Below, one piece after another: positions 13,578-24,124 of a stretch of 64,000 bases of DNA; the first letter of the stretch is position 1; each line of letters begins with the position of its first letter. The notes under the pieces were generated by a model. That model had not been told where the DNA came from and searched no databases. It worked only from the letters and a program-made list of their open reading frames with translations. The translations under genes and the position numbers were made by a program. This DNA is from Hymenopellis radicata (taxonomy: Eukaryota; Basidiomycota; Agaricomycetes; Agaricales; Physalacriaceae), in NCBI GenBank assembly GCA_015501595.1, contig JADNRX010000001.1, positions 1,116,001 through 1,180,000 of the forward strand, read 5' to 3'.

Positions 13578-16237
13578 TTAAGCATAGTTCTCCCGAGCCC
13601 AGCGAGCACCTTCAACAAGGTTGGCCAACGAGGCTTCAGTCTCCTTCCAGCCACGGGTCTTAAGACCACAATCCTTCGGTGAACGTGAGTAATGCTGAAA
13701 TGCAACAGTAGGAACGAAAAGCTTACGGGGTTGACGAAGAGAAGAGAATCAGGGAGGATGTCAAGCATAGACTTGAGACGATCCTTGATCTCCTGAGATC
13801 CAGGAACACGAGGAGAGTGGATGTCGTAGACACCGGGACCGATCTGGTTAGAGTAGCCGTACTGCTTGAAGGTGTTGAGGAGCTTCATGTCGCTCTTCGA
13901 TGCCTCGATCGAGATAACATCAGCATCGAGACGCTGGATGGAGGGGAAGATGTCGTCGAAGTCGGAGTAGCAGAAGTGGGAGTGGGTCTGGAGTTGGTCG
14001 GTGACACCAGCAGTGGAAAGCCTGAAGGAGTCAACAGCCCACTTCAGGTAGGCGTCCCAGTCAGAGCGGCGGAGAGGAAGCTATAGAGTGCGAATTAGTA
14101 TTTGACGCAGATAGTTTACATGCACAACTTACACCCTCACGAATAGCAGGCTCGTCGACCTGAATGGCGCTGATGCCACCCTTCTCCAGGTCAACAACCT
14201 CGTCACGGAGAGCAAGGGCGAGCTGCTTAGACTGAAGCTCGCGAGAGACGTCGGCACGGGGGAAAGACCAGTTCAGGATGGTGACCGGTCCAGTCAACAT
14301 ACCCTTCATGGGCTTCTTGGTGAGGCTCTGAGCATAGGCACTCCACTTGACGGTCATCGGCTTAGGGCGGGTGACGTCGGAAACGATGATGGGAGGGCGG
14401 ACGTAGCTGTAACACTGAGTTAGTTGATAAATATGATGAATGAAGGCAAACACTTACCGAGAACCGTAGCTCTGCACCCAAGCATTCTGGGTGAATACAA
14501 AGCCAGAGAGCTGCTCTCCAAAGTACTGAACCATGTCGTTACGTTCAGGTTCACCGTGGACGAAGAGGTCGAGACCAATCTTCTCCTGGAAGTCAACGAC
14601 GCTCTGGATCTCCTTCTTGATGAACTCCTCGTATTGCTCCTGGGTAAGTTCACCCTTTCCAAGCTTGGCACGGGCTTGACGAATCTCCTTGGTTTGCTAT
14701 TGAGGTTGCATGAGAGGTAATACAGAATAAACGAGGGAAAGAACATACAGGGAAAGAACCAATAGTGGTGGTGGGGAACTTGGGCAGGTTGAGATGCTTG
14801 GCCTGGATGTCCTTGCGAACAGCGAAGGGGCTCTTACGGTCGAGCATATCGGGAGTGATGGCTGCAACGCGCTTGCGGACGGCATCGTCGGAGTTGCTCT
14901 CAAAGGCGCGACGCTTGGCAATGGAGGCCTTGTTGGCCTCCAAAGCAGCAGCAACGGCGGCATCCTGGGAGCCCGAGAGGACAGACGCGATGGCGGAAAC
15001 CTCGGCGGCCTTCTCGAGAGCGAAGGAGAACCAATCCTTCTGCTCCTCAGTGAGCTTCTTCTCTGAGGCAAGAGTCACTGGGGTGTGGAGGAGAGAGGAA
15101 GAAGTAGCGACAATGACACGGTCGGCACCGAGACCATCAATAGCCTTCTGTGCCAACTTGATGGCAGCAGCGAAGTCAGTCTTCCAGATGTTACGGCCAG
15201 AAACCAATCCCAAAGAGAGGACAATGGGGGTGGCCTTGATGGCAGCAACGACATCGTCGAGCTGGGCAGGAGCACGGTCGAGGTCAATGTGGAGGCCGGC
15301 GACAGGGAGCTGAGCGACGATCTTGACGTTGGAGTCGAGGCGGGAGAAGTAGGTGGTGAGCATGATCTGAGGAGAGACGGGAGCGAGCTCAGTGTAAGCA
15401 GATACAAACTCCTTCTCGAGAGTCGAGGCAACATCGAGGACGAGGATGGGCTCGTCGATCTGGACCCACTCGACACCAGCGGTCTTGAGGGCAGACAAGA
15501 GAGTGTTGTAGACGGGGAGGAGCTTGGGAAGGAGAGAGATGGGTTGGAAGCCAGGCTTCGCGTCTTTGGCAGCCTTACCGAGGACGAGGAAAGAGATGGG
15601 CCGAGGATAACTGGGCGTGTAATGACACCAGCAGCCTTGGCCTCTTCATACTCCTCGAGAGCCTTGTTGAAGTTGAGCTTGAACTCGGTCTCGTCCGAAA
15701 ATTCGGGAACGACGTAGTGGTAGTTGGAGTCAAACCTGGATCAAGGTAAGACGGAGTAGATATCAAGTAATCGATGGTACATACCACTTCTTCATCTCCG
15801 AAGCAGGGACATCGACTCCATCAGCCTGACGACCTCGGCCCATGGCAAAGTAGGTATCGAGATCAGAGAGGCCCTGGCCGACATAGCGCTTAGGAATAAC
15901 GTTGAAGGCTGCGGAGTGGTCAAGGACGTGGTCGTAAAGAGAGAATTCGCCGCTGGGGAATTCGTTGAGCTCGAGCAGACATCAGATAAGACAATCGATG
16001 CACCTTGGGATAAAGTCGACACCCTGGGCCTTGACAGAGGTCCAGCTGGCTTTTTTGACATCGGCAGCGGCCTTGGTGAGCTCGGCAGCGGAGATCTTGC
16101 CTGCCCAGTAGGCCTCGACGGCCTTTTTGACTTCACGGTTAGCACCTGAGAGAACGACCATCAGCGAAGAGCGGTAAAAATGAGGAAAATCGGGGGCTAC
16201 CGATGCGAGGGAATCCAAGAACGCTGGAGGCAACCAT
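13578..16237 (-). CDS. MET6: Cobalamin-independent methionine synthase (MetE/Met6)
   Basis: Transfers the methyl group of 5-methyltetrahydropteroyltri-glutamate to homocysteine in the cytosol, the last step of methionine synthesis. The protein starts [13 protein letters not shown] at 16237 and ends WARENYA at 13578. The N-terminal folate-type barrel includes [17 protein letters not shown]; the middle has [15 protein letters not shown]; and the C-terminal catalytic barrel has [11 protein letters not shown] and the [11 protein letters not shown] segment carrying zinc-ligand residues expected of the family. Several short introns split the gene. The size implied (about 760 residues) matches yeast Met6. 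A 346-bp gap separates it from the divergent dehydrogenase gene. Long open frames on the opposite strand across this gene are codon-bias shadows. Confidence 0.96.
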
Positions 16238-16539
16238 TTTTTTTGATGAAAAGGGAGGAGATGGTGATGGTACGATGGAAGGTGCAATCACCATGTTTCG
16301 CAATTTTTGTACGAGCAAAGCACGTGTAACATCCGCGTTTGGCAACTCGGCCGATGCCATCGGTAAGTATGGCGACATTCAGAATCACAGACGCGTCCAG
16401 AACAGCGGCGTAAGGAAGGACGACCGACGGACGCGACAATGGGCGCATAGGCGGCGGCCCGACGTCGAGCCTTGCACTCGGCCCATTCTCTTCGGACCAT
16501 AGCGCCGGCCCGGTTCTAGGTGTCAACTGTCATATCCGC

Positions 16540-16547
16540 TATAAAAT
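16540..16547 (+). promoter_or_regulatory. TATA box of the polyol dehydrogenase gene
   Basis: TATAAAAT lies 37 bp before the ATG at 16584, inside the 346-bp divergent promoter shared with methionine synthase. Confidence 0.55.
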
Positions 16548-16583
16548 AAACTATTTTCCTGCACTCAGACTCTTACCAACAAC

Positions 16584-18264
16584 ATGTCTGACAATCCGTC
16601 GTTTGTCCTACGCGCCATAGAGGACGTTGCCTATGAGCAACGCGCCATACCTGATAGTACGTCTCCGTGACGCCTGTGATCGGTGGATCGTCAAGCTAAT
16701 CCTCCTTCAGTCGCAGACAATGAAGTCCTTGTAAAGGTTATGAAAACAGGCAAGTAGACTCTATTCATACAAGGCCATTCTTCTGACTAGCGGGATACAG
16801 GAATCTGTGGATCAGATGTAATCCAGCCATCCTTTCCTCTCCTACCTGCTGACCCGAAGATCTAGGTTCACTATCTCGTCCATGGCCGCATCGGTGACTT
16901 TGTGGTGACCAACCCAATGGTAGATGTACTATCGGATCTTCCATCCATGATGCTAATACGCGCGCCAGGTTTTGGGTCACGAATCGTCTGGCATTATTTA
17001 CAAAGGTGCCCGCATTGACCTCTCATAAACACCTCGGTCACTCACTGTCGTGCAGTTGGATCAAATGTCAAGAACATCAAAGAGGGTGACCGTGTCGCTG
17101 TGGAGCCTGGCGCTGGATGCCGTGCGTCTCTTGATCACTTTGAGCTCGACCCAACTCATCATGGAATATAGGAACTTGCGAGTTGTGTAAAGCCGGACGT
17201 TATGAGGTTGGATATCTTTTCTACGGAGATTTTCCAAATTTTGACACCTACCACAGTTATGCGCCGACATGAAATTTGCCGCTACACCCCCATATGATGG
17301 CACTTTGACGCGATACTACAAAGTTCCAGCCGACAACGCGTATCCGCTACCCGAAGGTGTCTCCCTTGAAGATGGCGCGATGGTTCGTAAAATCCGCCGA
17401 CAATACGTTTCATCCACTCATGGCGATATCCCTTAGATCGAACCTCTCGCCGTAGGCGTACACTCCGTCTCAACTCTCGGTCAATTCCGTTCAGGTCAAT
17501 CCGCTGTGATCCTTGGATGCGGACCCGTCGGTCTTCTTTGCATGGCGGTCGCCAAAGCCCTTGGTGCCGCTCGCGTTATCGCGGTCGACATAGTACCAGC
17601 ACGTCTTGAGTTTGCTAAACAGTACGCAGCAACACATACCTATCTCCCACCATCCTTCAATGAGGGCGAGACCAAGATGGAGTACAGCCGAAGGAACGCC
17701 GAGAACATGAAGAAGGTTCTAGGCATTACTGACCGTGGCAAGGGCGGTATTGATCTAGTCATCGATGCGAGTGGTGCAGAGGTTTCTATCCAGACTGGAT
17801 TCTTCATTGTCAAGACTGGCGGAACAATGGTCCAGGCACGTCGCACCTGCAGTCTCGGATTCTTAAATAGTACTGATGTATTCCAGGTTGGAATGGGTGC
17901 TCCAGACGTTTCTATCAATGTCGGCATGCTAATGACCAAAGAGCTCAACTACAAAGGCTCTTTCCGTTACGGCGTAAGTCCTGTTATTCAAGTCTGGATA
18001 CGATTATAACCGAATCACTAGCCTGGCGATTACCCTTTTGCGATCGAACTCGTAGCGCAAGGAAAGATTGACTTGAAGCCGCTTGTGACGCACAGGTGTG
18101 TACCACTGCTCCCACCCAATGATTGTCCTAATTGGTTCTCCAGATATGCGTTTACGGATGCTCTTGTCGCGTTCAAGGCTACTAAGGCCGGAAAGAGCGA
18201 AGATGGGAAGGGTGTTATAAAGGCGATCATTTCTGGTCCAGATGTCGCTCTTGAGACGGTGTAA
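16584..18264 (+). CDS. Zinc-dependent polyol dehydrogenase (xylitol/sorbitol dehydrogenase type)
   Basis: A medium-chain alcohol dehydrogenase with many short exons. The N-terminal catalytic domain shows GICGSD with its zinc-binding Cys, then VHYLVHGRIGDF, VLGHESSG with the His/Glu pair, and CRTCELCKAGRYELC with the structural-zinc cysteines. The Rossmann domain (17506 on) has GCGPVGLLCMAVAKALGA and VIAVDIVPARLEFA, where Asp after the second strand suggests NAD preference. The C-terminal exons read GMLMTKELNYKGSFRYG and TDALVAFKATKAG. This pattern is that of D-xylulose reductase, which oxidises xylitol to D-xylulose in pentose and polyol use. Exact substrate cannot be read from sequence. It ends 88 bp from the convergent uS19m gene. 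Confidence 0.9.
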
Positions 18265-18352
18265 ATTTGGAAAGAAAAGCAATCGAAGTATGTACGATAG
18301 TCGTAGATGAATGAATGATGATATCTGCAGAGAGGGTCGCCCGAATCGGTGA

Positions 18353-18820
18353 CTAGAACCTGGGTTTTGGTTTTGGCTTCTTGTCTTCCTTCGAGAATTT
18401 GACTCTGTTGGATGTTAGTAGCCATAATCAGCGAGTAATAAAGGCACTGACTTGGAATTGTTATTCTTCCGTGTATGAGAGAACTCTCCCAGCTTATGGC
18501 CGACCATTTCCGGAGTGACGAGGACGGGGAGGTACTCTTTGCCATTATGAACCAAGAAGCGCAGCCTTGATACCAGAACATGAATAGTGAGACCAAGCAG
18601 TCGACGACATGGGACAAGACGACAGACCCGACAAAGTTGGGCAGGATGGTGCAGGCCCGCGCCTGTGTCTTTATTGCAACATTGCGCGCGGCGGCCTCCT
18701 GCAAGTTGTTGAAAGCAACAAAATAAGGACCTGCGAAAGACTGAGCACAGAGTTGGGATATGGGCGAACGGGCATTCCTTTCCAAGCGGAACGCGAGAAA
18801 ACGCTGAGTGTTGGTCGCAT
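18353..18820 (-). CDS. RSM19: Mitochondrial small-subunit ribosomal protein uS19m
   Basis: A small protein of about 100 residues of the mitochondrial ribosome, contacting 15S rRNA in the head of the small subunit. Exon 1 starts at 18820 with [15 protein letters not shown], then [13 protein letters not shown], the signature [45 protein letters not shown], and a basic Lys/Pro tail ending PKPKPRF. The last two introns have GT donors. The first, needed to join AWK to GPYF, starts with GA instead of GT (about 18776-18730); one T-to-A change from GTATGC would explain it. An alternative reading begins further upstream at 18848 without that intron but loses the conserved SAWKG. It is divergent from the next gene with 107 bp between start codons. 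Confidence 0.88.
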
Positions 18821-18927
18821 TGAAGAAAAGAGTCAGGGGTGTTTCCATCTTGGGACAGATTCTGAAATCGGTGCCGCGATCACGCGTAACCAGACTTTCC
18901 TTTTCACCATCACTGTCTTCCTCTTCG

Positions 18928-20111
18928 ATGCCATTCCGTGCGCGGAATCCGTACTATCTTCGCGTCTCGGAGAATACGATATTGCCTCTTTATGTGCGAC
19001 TTGGTCTTTCTATGGTGTGGCTCACAATGACCTCGCAAATGTGTAGCTTTACCTGGATGACCGACATCTGGAATGGATGTCAGATAGAGTGCTGCAATAT
19101 GTACTTCAAGACATAAGGCCATAGTAGTGGTTCTGACAGTCCTCGTCTCTTTGTTCTAACGACACGGACACAGCATAATACCCAAGTTGACAGCAGAGTT
19201 AGCCGATGAGCAGAGCAATAATGAAAAGAAAGGCTCTGTAGAGACACATAGAGGGGGTAAGTATCCTTTCATCACAAGACACGTCGCATTAACGGTTGGT
19301 ACAGATTCATACCAATTCTGCTATTTTCTTCGGAAATCGCAACCACATTCCGTACTGACAAAGGTTAGTTTTCTGTGGCGGGTACATCAAGCCACTTATC
19401 GGATCATAGACGCGAACGTACACGACTGCAGCAAATCCGCCCATTCCAAAGTCACAGAAACGGAAAACTAACGATTCTTCGGCACAACCGAGGAAGCGAC
19501 CAAAGAACAAAGGGAAGGGAAAGGCGATAGAAACTGACGAGGCATCTGGTGAAGAGGACGACGATAATACTCGCCGCTCTACGCGACGAGGTAACGATGA
19601 CGACGATGCATATTCCCCAGGAGCTGATTGGAATATGGCGCCTCCCGATCTCGAAGACGAGAAGCCCAAGCCCATTATGCAGATCAAATATCGTGGTTTC
19701 GATATCATCGGACACTGTCTCTGCATGGTCGTTGAACCCTGGCCACCTCTCCGAGCACCGTCCACTGTCCTAATGCCCTCTCGCGAACGATCCAAAACAC
19801 CTGCGGTCAACGCTGCGATGCTCCCTCCACCTGTACCAGAAATGAACGTGCTACGACGTGAACGGACACCGCTGTTCCTTCCAGACGACGAGGACCGCGA
19901 GCGTAGCCAGACGCCGTTTTCCTTCACTCCTACATCGGAGCGGCCTCCGGTGGCGCAGCAGGAGACGGAGAATGATGACGGGTGGGGTATGATGGAATTT
20001 AGCCAGGTCCTGCATTCTGCTGGTGATACGAGGGCAGGTCCTCTAGATGATGACGACGATATGGAGGGTGCGGTCTTCTTTGGTGACGCGGACGAGGTGA
20101 AGGAGTTATGA
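18928..20111 (+). CDS. Unrecognised basidiomycete protein, probably nuclear
   Basis: Assembled by following splice sites and phase: exon 1 MPFRARNPYYLRVSENT (18928-18993), then LYLDDRHLEWMSDRVLQYVL, then IIPKLTAELADEQSNNEKKG, then YQFCYFLRKSQPHSVLTK, then a long last exon to 20111. Four introns of about 45-50 bp (GTGCGA, GTAGTG, GTAAGT and GTTAGT donors) all keep one frame, strong support for a real gene. The N-terminal third looks folded. The middle is basic (KSQKRK, PRKRPKNKGKGK), like a bipartite nuclear signal, followed by acidic stretches. A second conserved-looking block, QIKYRGFDIIGHCLCMVVEP, leads into a Pro/Ser-rich region and an acidic end. I do not recognise the family; function is open. 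About 310 residues in total. Confidence 0.8.
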
Positions 20112-20761
20112 CTAATATTTACGAGACTTCTTGGACATTTTTCTTGTACCATTGTTATCGACGACGGACGAACATTGTTACTTTTGACTATATTCACGGT
20201 TCTCATATTCCATAAAGCTTCGACGCGATGTCTTAATCCTCCTCCTCATCATCATCATCATACGTCGCGATTTTGATGGCCACAATGCGATTGTCCGAAT
20301 TCTACATCCTCCATCGTCTAAAGAACCTGTAGAATCAACATCGGTGTTTCCGGTAGTCCACTTTCGCAGACACCGCGCTCGCTGCTGGCACCGGTGCATT
20401 CCCGTCCTGTTCCAGCGCCCACTACCCAATCATTGGCATAACGTTGACTGGTGGCACACTGACCTGTTTATCGTGCACATGCACCCAGAGTCCACAGAAA
20501 GTTCGTACATGTGCCGAACGGTATACTGCAAGACTATGCTAATTTCTTCCAACAGGAAGTCCGATATCCGACCTGTATCTGACGTTCCTCGCCTTGCCTG
20601 ACTGTCCCGCGAGTGTGCGAAACCAGAGAATGCTCCCCGCTGAACTTCCAACATTGACAACTCACCACGCCCTGTTGCATAGTCATGTACATTAGACCAA
20701 TCACGAATATAGAGCACTGTCCTCCAAACGTTACACTGTCAAGAACCAGAACATCCGGTAT
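20112..20761. other. Convergent intergenic region, no gene seen
   Basis: 650 bp between two 3' ends. Contains a simple CTCCTC/ATCATC stretch near 20238-20262 and nothing coding that I can support. Confidence 0.5.
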
Positions 20762-23700
20762 CTACTTCATAGTAGACGCAATTTGATCTAACTCTCGCTG
20801 AACGAGCGAATTAGGGCACTTCTTCCTCAACTCGCTGCACAAAGATGTCAATCAATATCGTCAATACAAGGAGACATTCGACGCACTCAAGCTTCGCTTT
20901 ATCGCCACGTTCCTTACACTCCTTCCCGGCCATGCGCCATTCCCCGCAGTCTGCATACAGGTCTGCGCGTTTCGGAGAATCACATCGTGCCACATAAGGA
21001 ACGGCTTCTTTCGCGTGTCCGTTCTCCACTAAACGTCGAACAAATGGCTCGTAGCCAATCGGACTCCTCTTCGACTTGGCGAACGCATCAAGACCTTCGA
21101 AATCCCGTTGTTCTATAAGCGCCTGCAGTTTGACATACCAGAACCTTTTCCTCCGTGAGCCAGTGCTTCTCATGTACCTGCAAACAGTCTCACCTCTTGT
21201 CCGGGATTTTAAATTCACTCTTAAGTTTATCGGCACGCCTCGACATGCCGTTGAGTAAACATGTTCTCAGCGTATCCGTAATGTTCATCCCAAAGAAGGC
21301 TATCTTCCCATCAGCCTCCTTCTCCAGCTGTTGCTGAAACGTTAACAGCCGCATGTACTCATCCATCATCTGCCAAAAAGAATGAGCCTTCGCTTGATTA
21401 AATCGACACAGCGCACACCTTCGCCTCAAATGCGCGATCCTTGTCCTCACTAAAGAACTTCTGGGCAGATTTCACGTTTGCAATTTTGGACGTCGAATCC
21501 TACGCATAGCATGAAAAAGGTTGAGTGTGACCTTAATCCCGCTCCACTCACCAACATACGCGCACACTCGTCCAACGCAAGGACTGCGCTTTCCACCCTC
21601 CGATCGTCCGAATAATAGAAATCGCGCAGCATTTCCCTATTCTGTTCTCGTGCATAAACCTGCAGGAGCTTGCTCGCCGATGCCAACCGTGAGCCACCAT
21701 CTTCAATGAGTCGGAAGAACGTGCCCAAAGCGAGTCGTTGGTGCAGATGAAGAAGAACAGTATACACTGATCATGAGCAGCCAACCAAAAGTCAATAATC
21801 GGACAAGAAAGATAAGATTAGGACTTACCCAAGTCAGTGTCTCCACTATCAACCGCCTTCTCTAGCGCTAGTCGGTCTTCCTTCATCGTCAACAGGAGCG
21901 GGACTTGGTCCGAAGCATTTGGTTCGTGATCCAGCAACTATAAAGCCGTGAGCTTGAACAAGTTTTCATTCTGGGATACGTACCTTCGTGGCCAATCCAG
22001 CCCTTCCCACCTCCCATGCACGCTTTGCAATATCAGCGTAGCTGACGTCTGTCCCGCCTAGTTGGTTGAACTTGTCAACAATCATCTTACAGACTTCGTC
22101 ATCTCCGTTAGCTTCCCCGCCCGTAGCAGATGGCTTCGATTTGAGTATCTTCGCGCTCGCCCAGTGTTTAAGAACATGGTCTGGCTTCATGCCTAGAAAG
22201 CCGGATATTCGGAGGGCGAGAAGATGCATGTTTCGAGCTGTTAAACGTTCGACGAGGGCAGAAGGGAACGCATATTGATATCTATGGGAAACTGGATTTA
22301 GGACGATGAGCACGATGACGGTGCGACGTACTGGTCGTATGTCAATGGTATCCCAATCTCGTAAAATCTTACAGCGTTCAGAACCTTTAACGTCTGACCC
22401 ATGTTCACGAAGTCCGTTGGATTATAGAAATCCAGAAACCCTCTTCCAAATTTAGCAGCCTTGGAAAGACGACTCTATCAGTGTCACGCCAGTACCAGAA
22501 ACCAATCCTTACGTTGAGTAGATTGCGCTGCCAGTATGGCTCCCACTCGCGCCCGGCAGCATCGACACACTGATCGACGGCAGTGGAGAGTTCGGGACGT
22601 ATGCTGCGGATGCCTTCATCTGCTTTCGGCGAACGATCCGTGAAACTCTGCCATGCATCGTAAAGAATGGACGCTGGCGTTGTAGAGCCAGGTCTGAAGA
22701 TCGATAGGACCGAAGCTAGACGACCTGTCAGACGTTGGAAGTAGAGTAAAAAGTGTACAACGAACCAGGAACCTTCTGAATGAGGTCGCAGACATCAGGT
22801 CCCATAACACGAACCCCGTCAGGCTCTGTGACTGCAAATATTGGGCCACCGTAGAAGAACCTAGATTAAAAGAGATCGTATCGACGGTGTGGATAGAGAG
22901 ATTCAAGGCGTACTCAAGTGTATCCGCGAATGGCCCTACAAGCACTGCGAGCGAGCTCCAAGTGACCAGGATTGCGTCGTTGCCGCACCATTCGACTTGC
23001 TGGATAGAGCCATCCGCATGAATAGAGGTGGTGTCGAATTCCGTTATGTGACGCTGGAAATCTGACGATATCACGAGCAGAGAACCGGTGAATGTGAGGA
23101 GAGCAAGGGTTTTGCCATTGGGAGAGGGCGAGATGTGGGTAAAGGGACCTTGGGACAATCGCTGATCAATGCATTCGAGCGTATCGACGGTGCATATCGT
23201 CGAGTCAGCGGAGAGAAGGACTTCGACGTGCCGGGATATATTCAAGTCCGGAGGTATAATCGCCCAAGCATGAGGTGGTTGAGTGAGACCTAGACGTCAG
23301 TTAGCACTGCAGAGAGAAAAATAGGCAGAGTAATGGCCTACCTGCATTGGCCAAAGTAAGCGGCCGAGCGCCTGTCCATCCTTTGACCTCCAACAACGAT
23401 AATGAGCCTGTGAGCGCCACGAGGCCGGTGTCATGTATTCGCGCGTCAATCACGCCCATTTCCGAGGCATCGCTACCCAGTGAGTACTGTTGATAGTCGC
23501 CTTGCAGGTCATACAGCCGATAGAGGCCCTCCTCGTTGAGCACGACCAGCCGTTCATCTCCTGTCCAGCCAAAGCGTACGATCTTCCCTTGGTCCCACTA
23601 CGGAGCGAACTGTCAGTGACGCGCGCGCCGAGACAAATAGAGAAATAGCCACACTGAATACGAGCAGTCCAACGGCTGCCGGTGACCAGACCTGGATCTG

Positions 23701-23960
23701 TGCTCTTCCTACGGCTGGCGTCGACCGACCCAGCGCAATCAATTTCGTGTTGTCCCGCATCATCGCTGAGTCTCATTGAATACCGACATAAAAACTGAAA
23801 TAAAAGTGGAAGTCACCAATTGGCCCGCCGTAGCGGCATCCGGCGGTAATGTGGTCGCCAAAATCGGGAAATTGCCAGCGACCGAGTACAGTTGCTGGCG
23901 CCTGTAGAAGACATTGCCATCTTGCATGGCCTGCCATGACGCCGTAGGATGGTCGGGCAT
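20762..23960 (-). CDS. VPS16: VPS16, core subunit of HOPS and CORVET tethering complexes
   Basis: Vps16 links the class C core (Vps11, Vps18, Vps33) that tethers membranes before fusion at late endosome and vacuole. The chosen start (23960) gives [20 protein letters not shown], matching the family's opening in which a Trp is followed by the VFYR strand. The N-terminal half is the beta-propeller ([48 protein letters not shown] segments). The C-terminal helical half includes [38 protein letters not shown] and [20 protein letters not shown], then [21 protein letters not shown] last intron joins KLD to [18 protein letters not shown] and stop at 20762, the expected Vps16 tail. About ten short introns. 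Appears intact; the Vps33-binding region lies in the C-terminal half. Confidence 0.93.
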
Positions 23961-24124
23961 CGTCGCCGCGAAGGTGTTAATGCGACTGCAACGCGGGCAA
24001 TGGTGGTAAGAGCTAAGAGGACGGACGCGCTGCCAGAAACGGCAGTCCCGCCATATTACACAGCCACATAGAGCAGAATTCAGTACTAAATTTCTTTTCA
24101 AGACAGCTCTATTCACACTAAACA

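Noticed and set aside
14765..15717. Long plus-strand frames (182 and 210 residues) across methionine synthase
   Set aside because: Both mirror the codons of MET6 on the opposite strand, a codon-bias shadow.
19307..20206. 299-residue minus-strand open frame
   Set aside because: It is exactly antisense to the last exons of the plus-strand gene at 18928-20111, is Ser/Arg-rich, and has no domain; the plus-strand model has phase-consistent introns.
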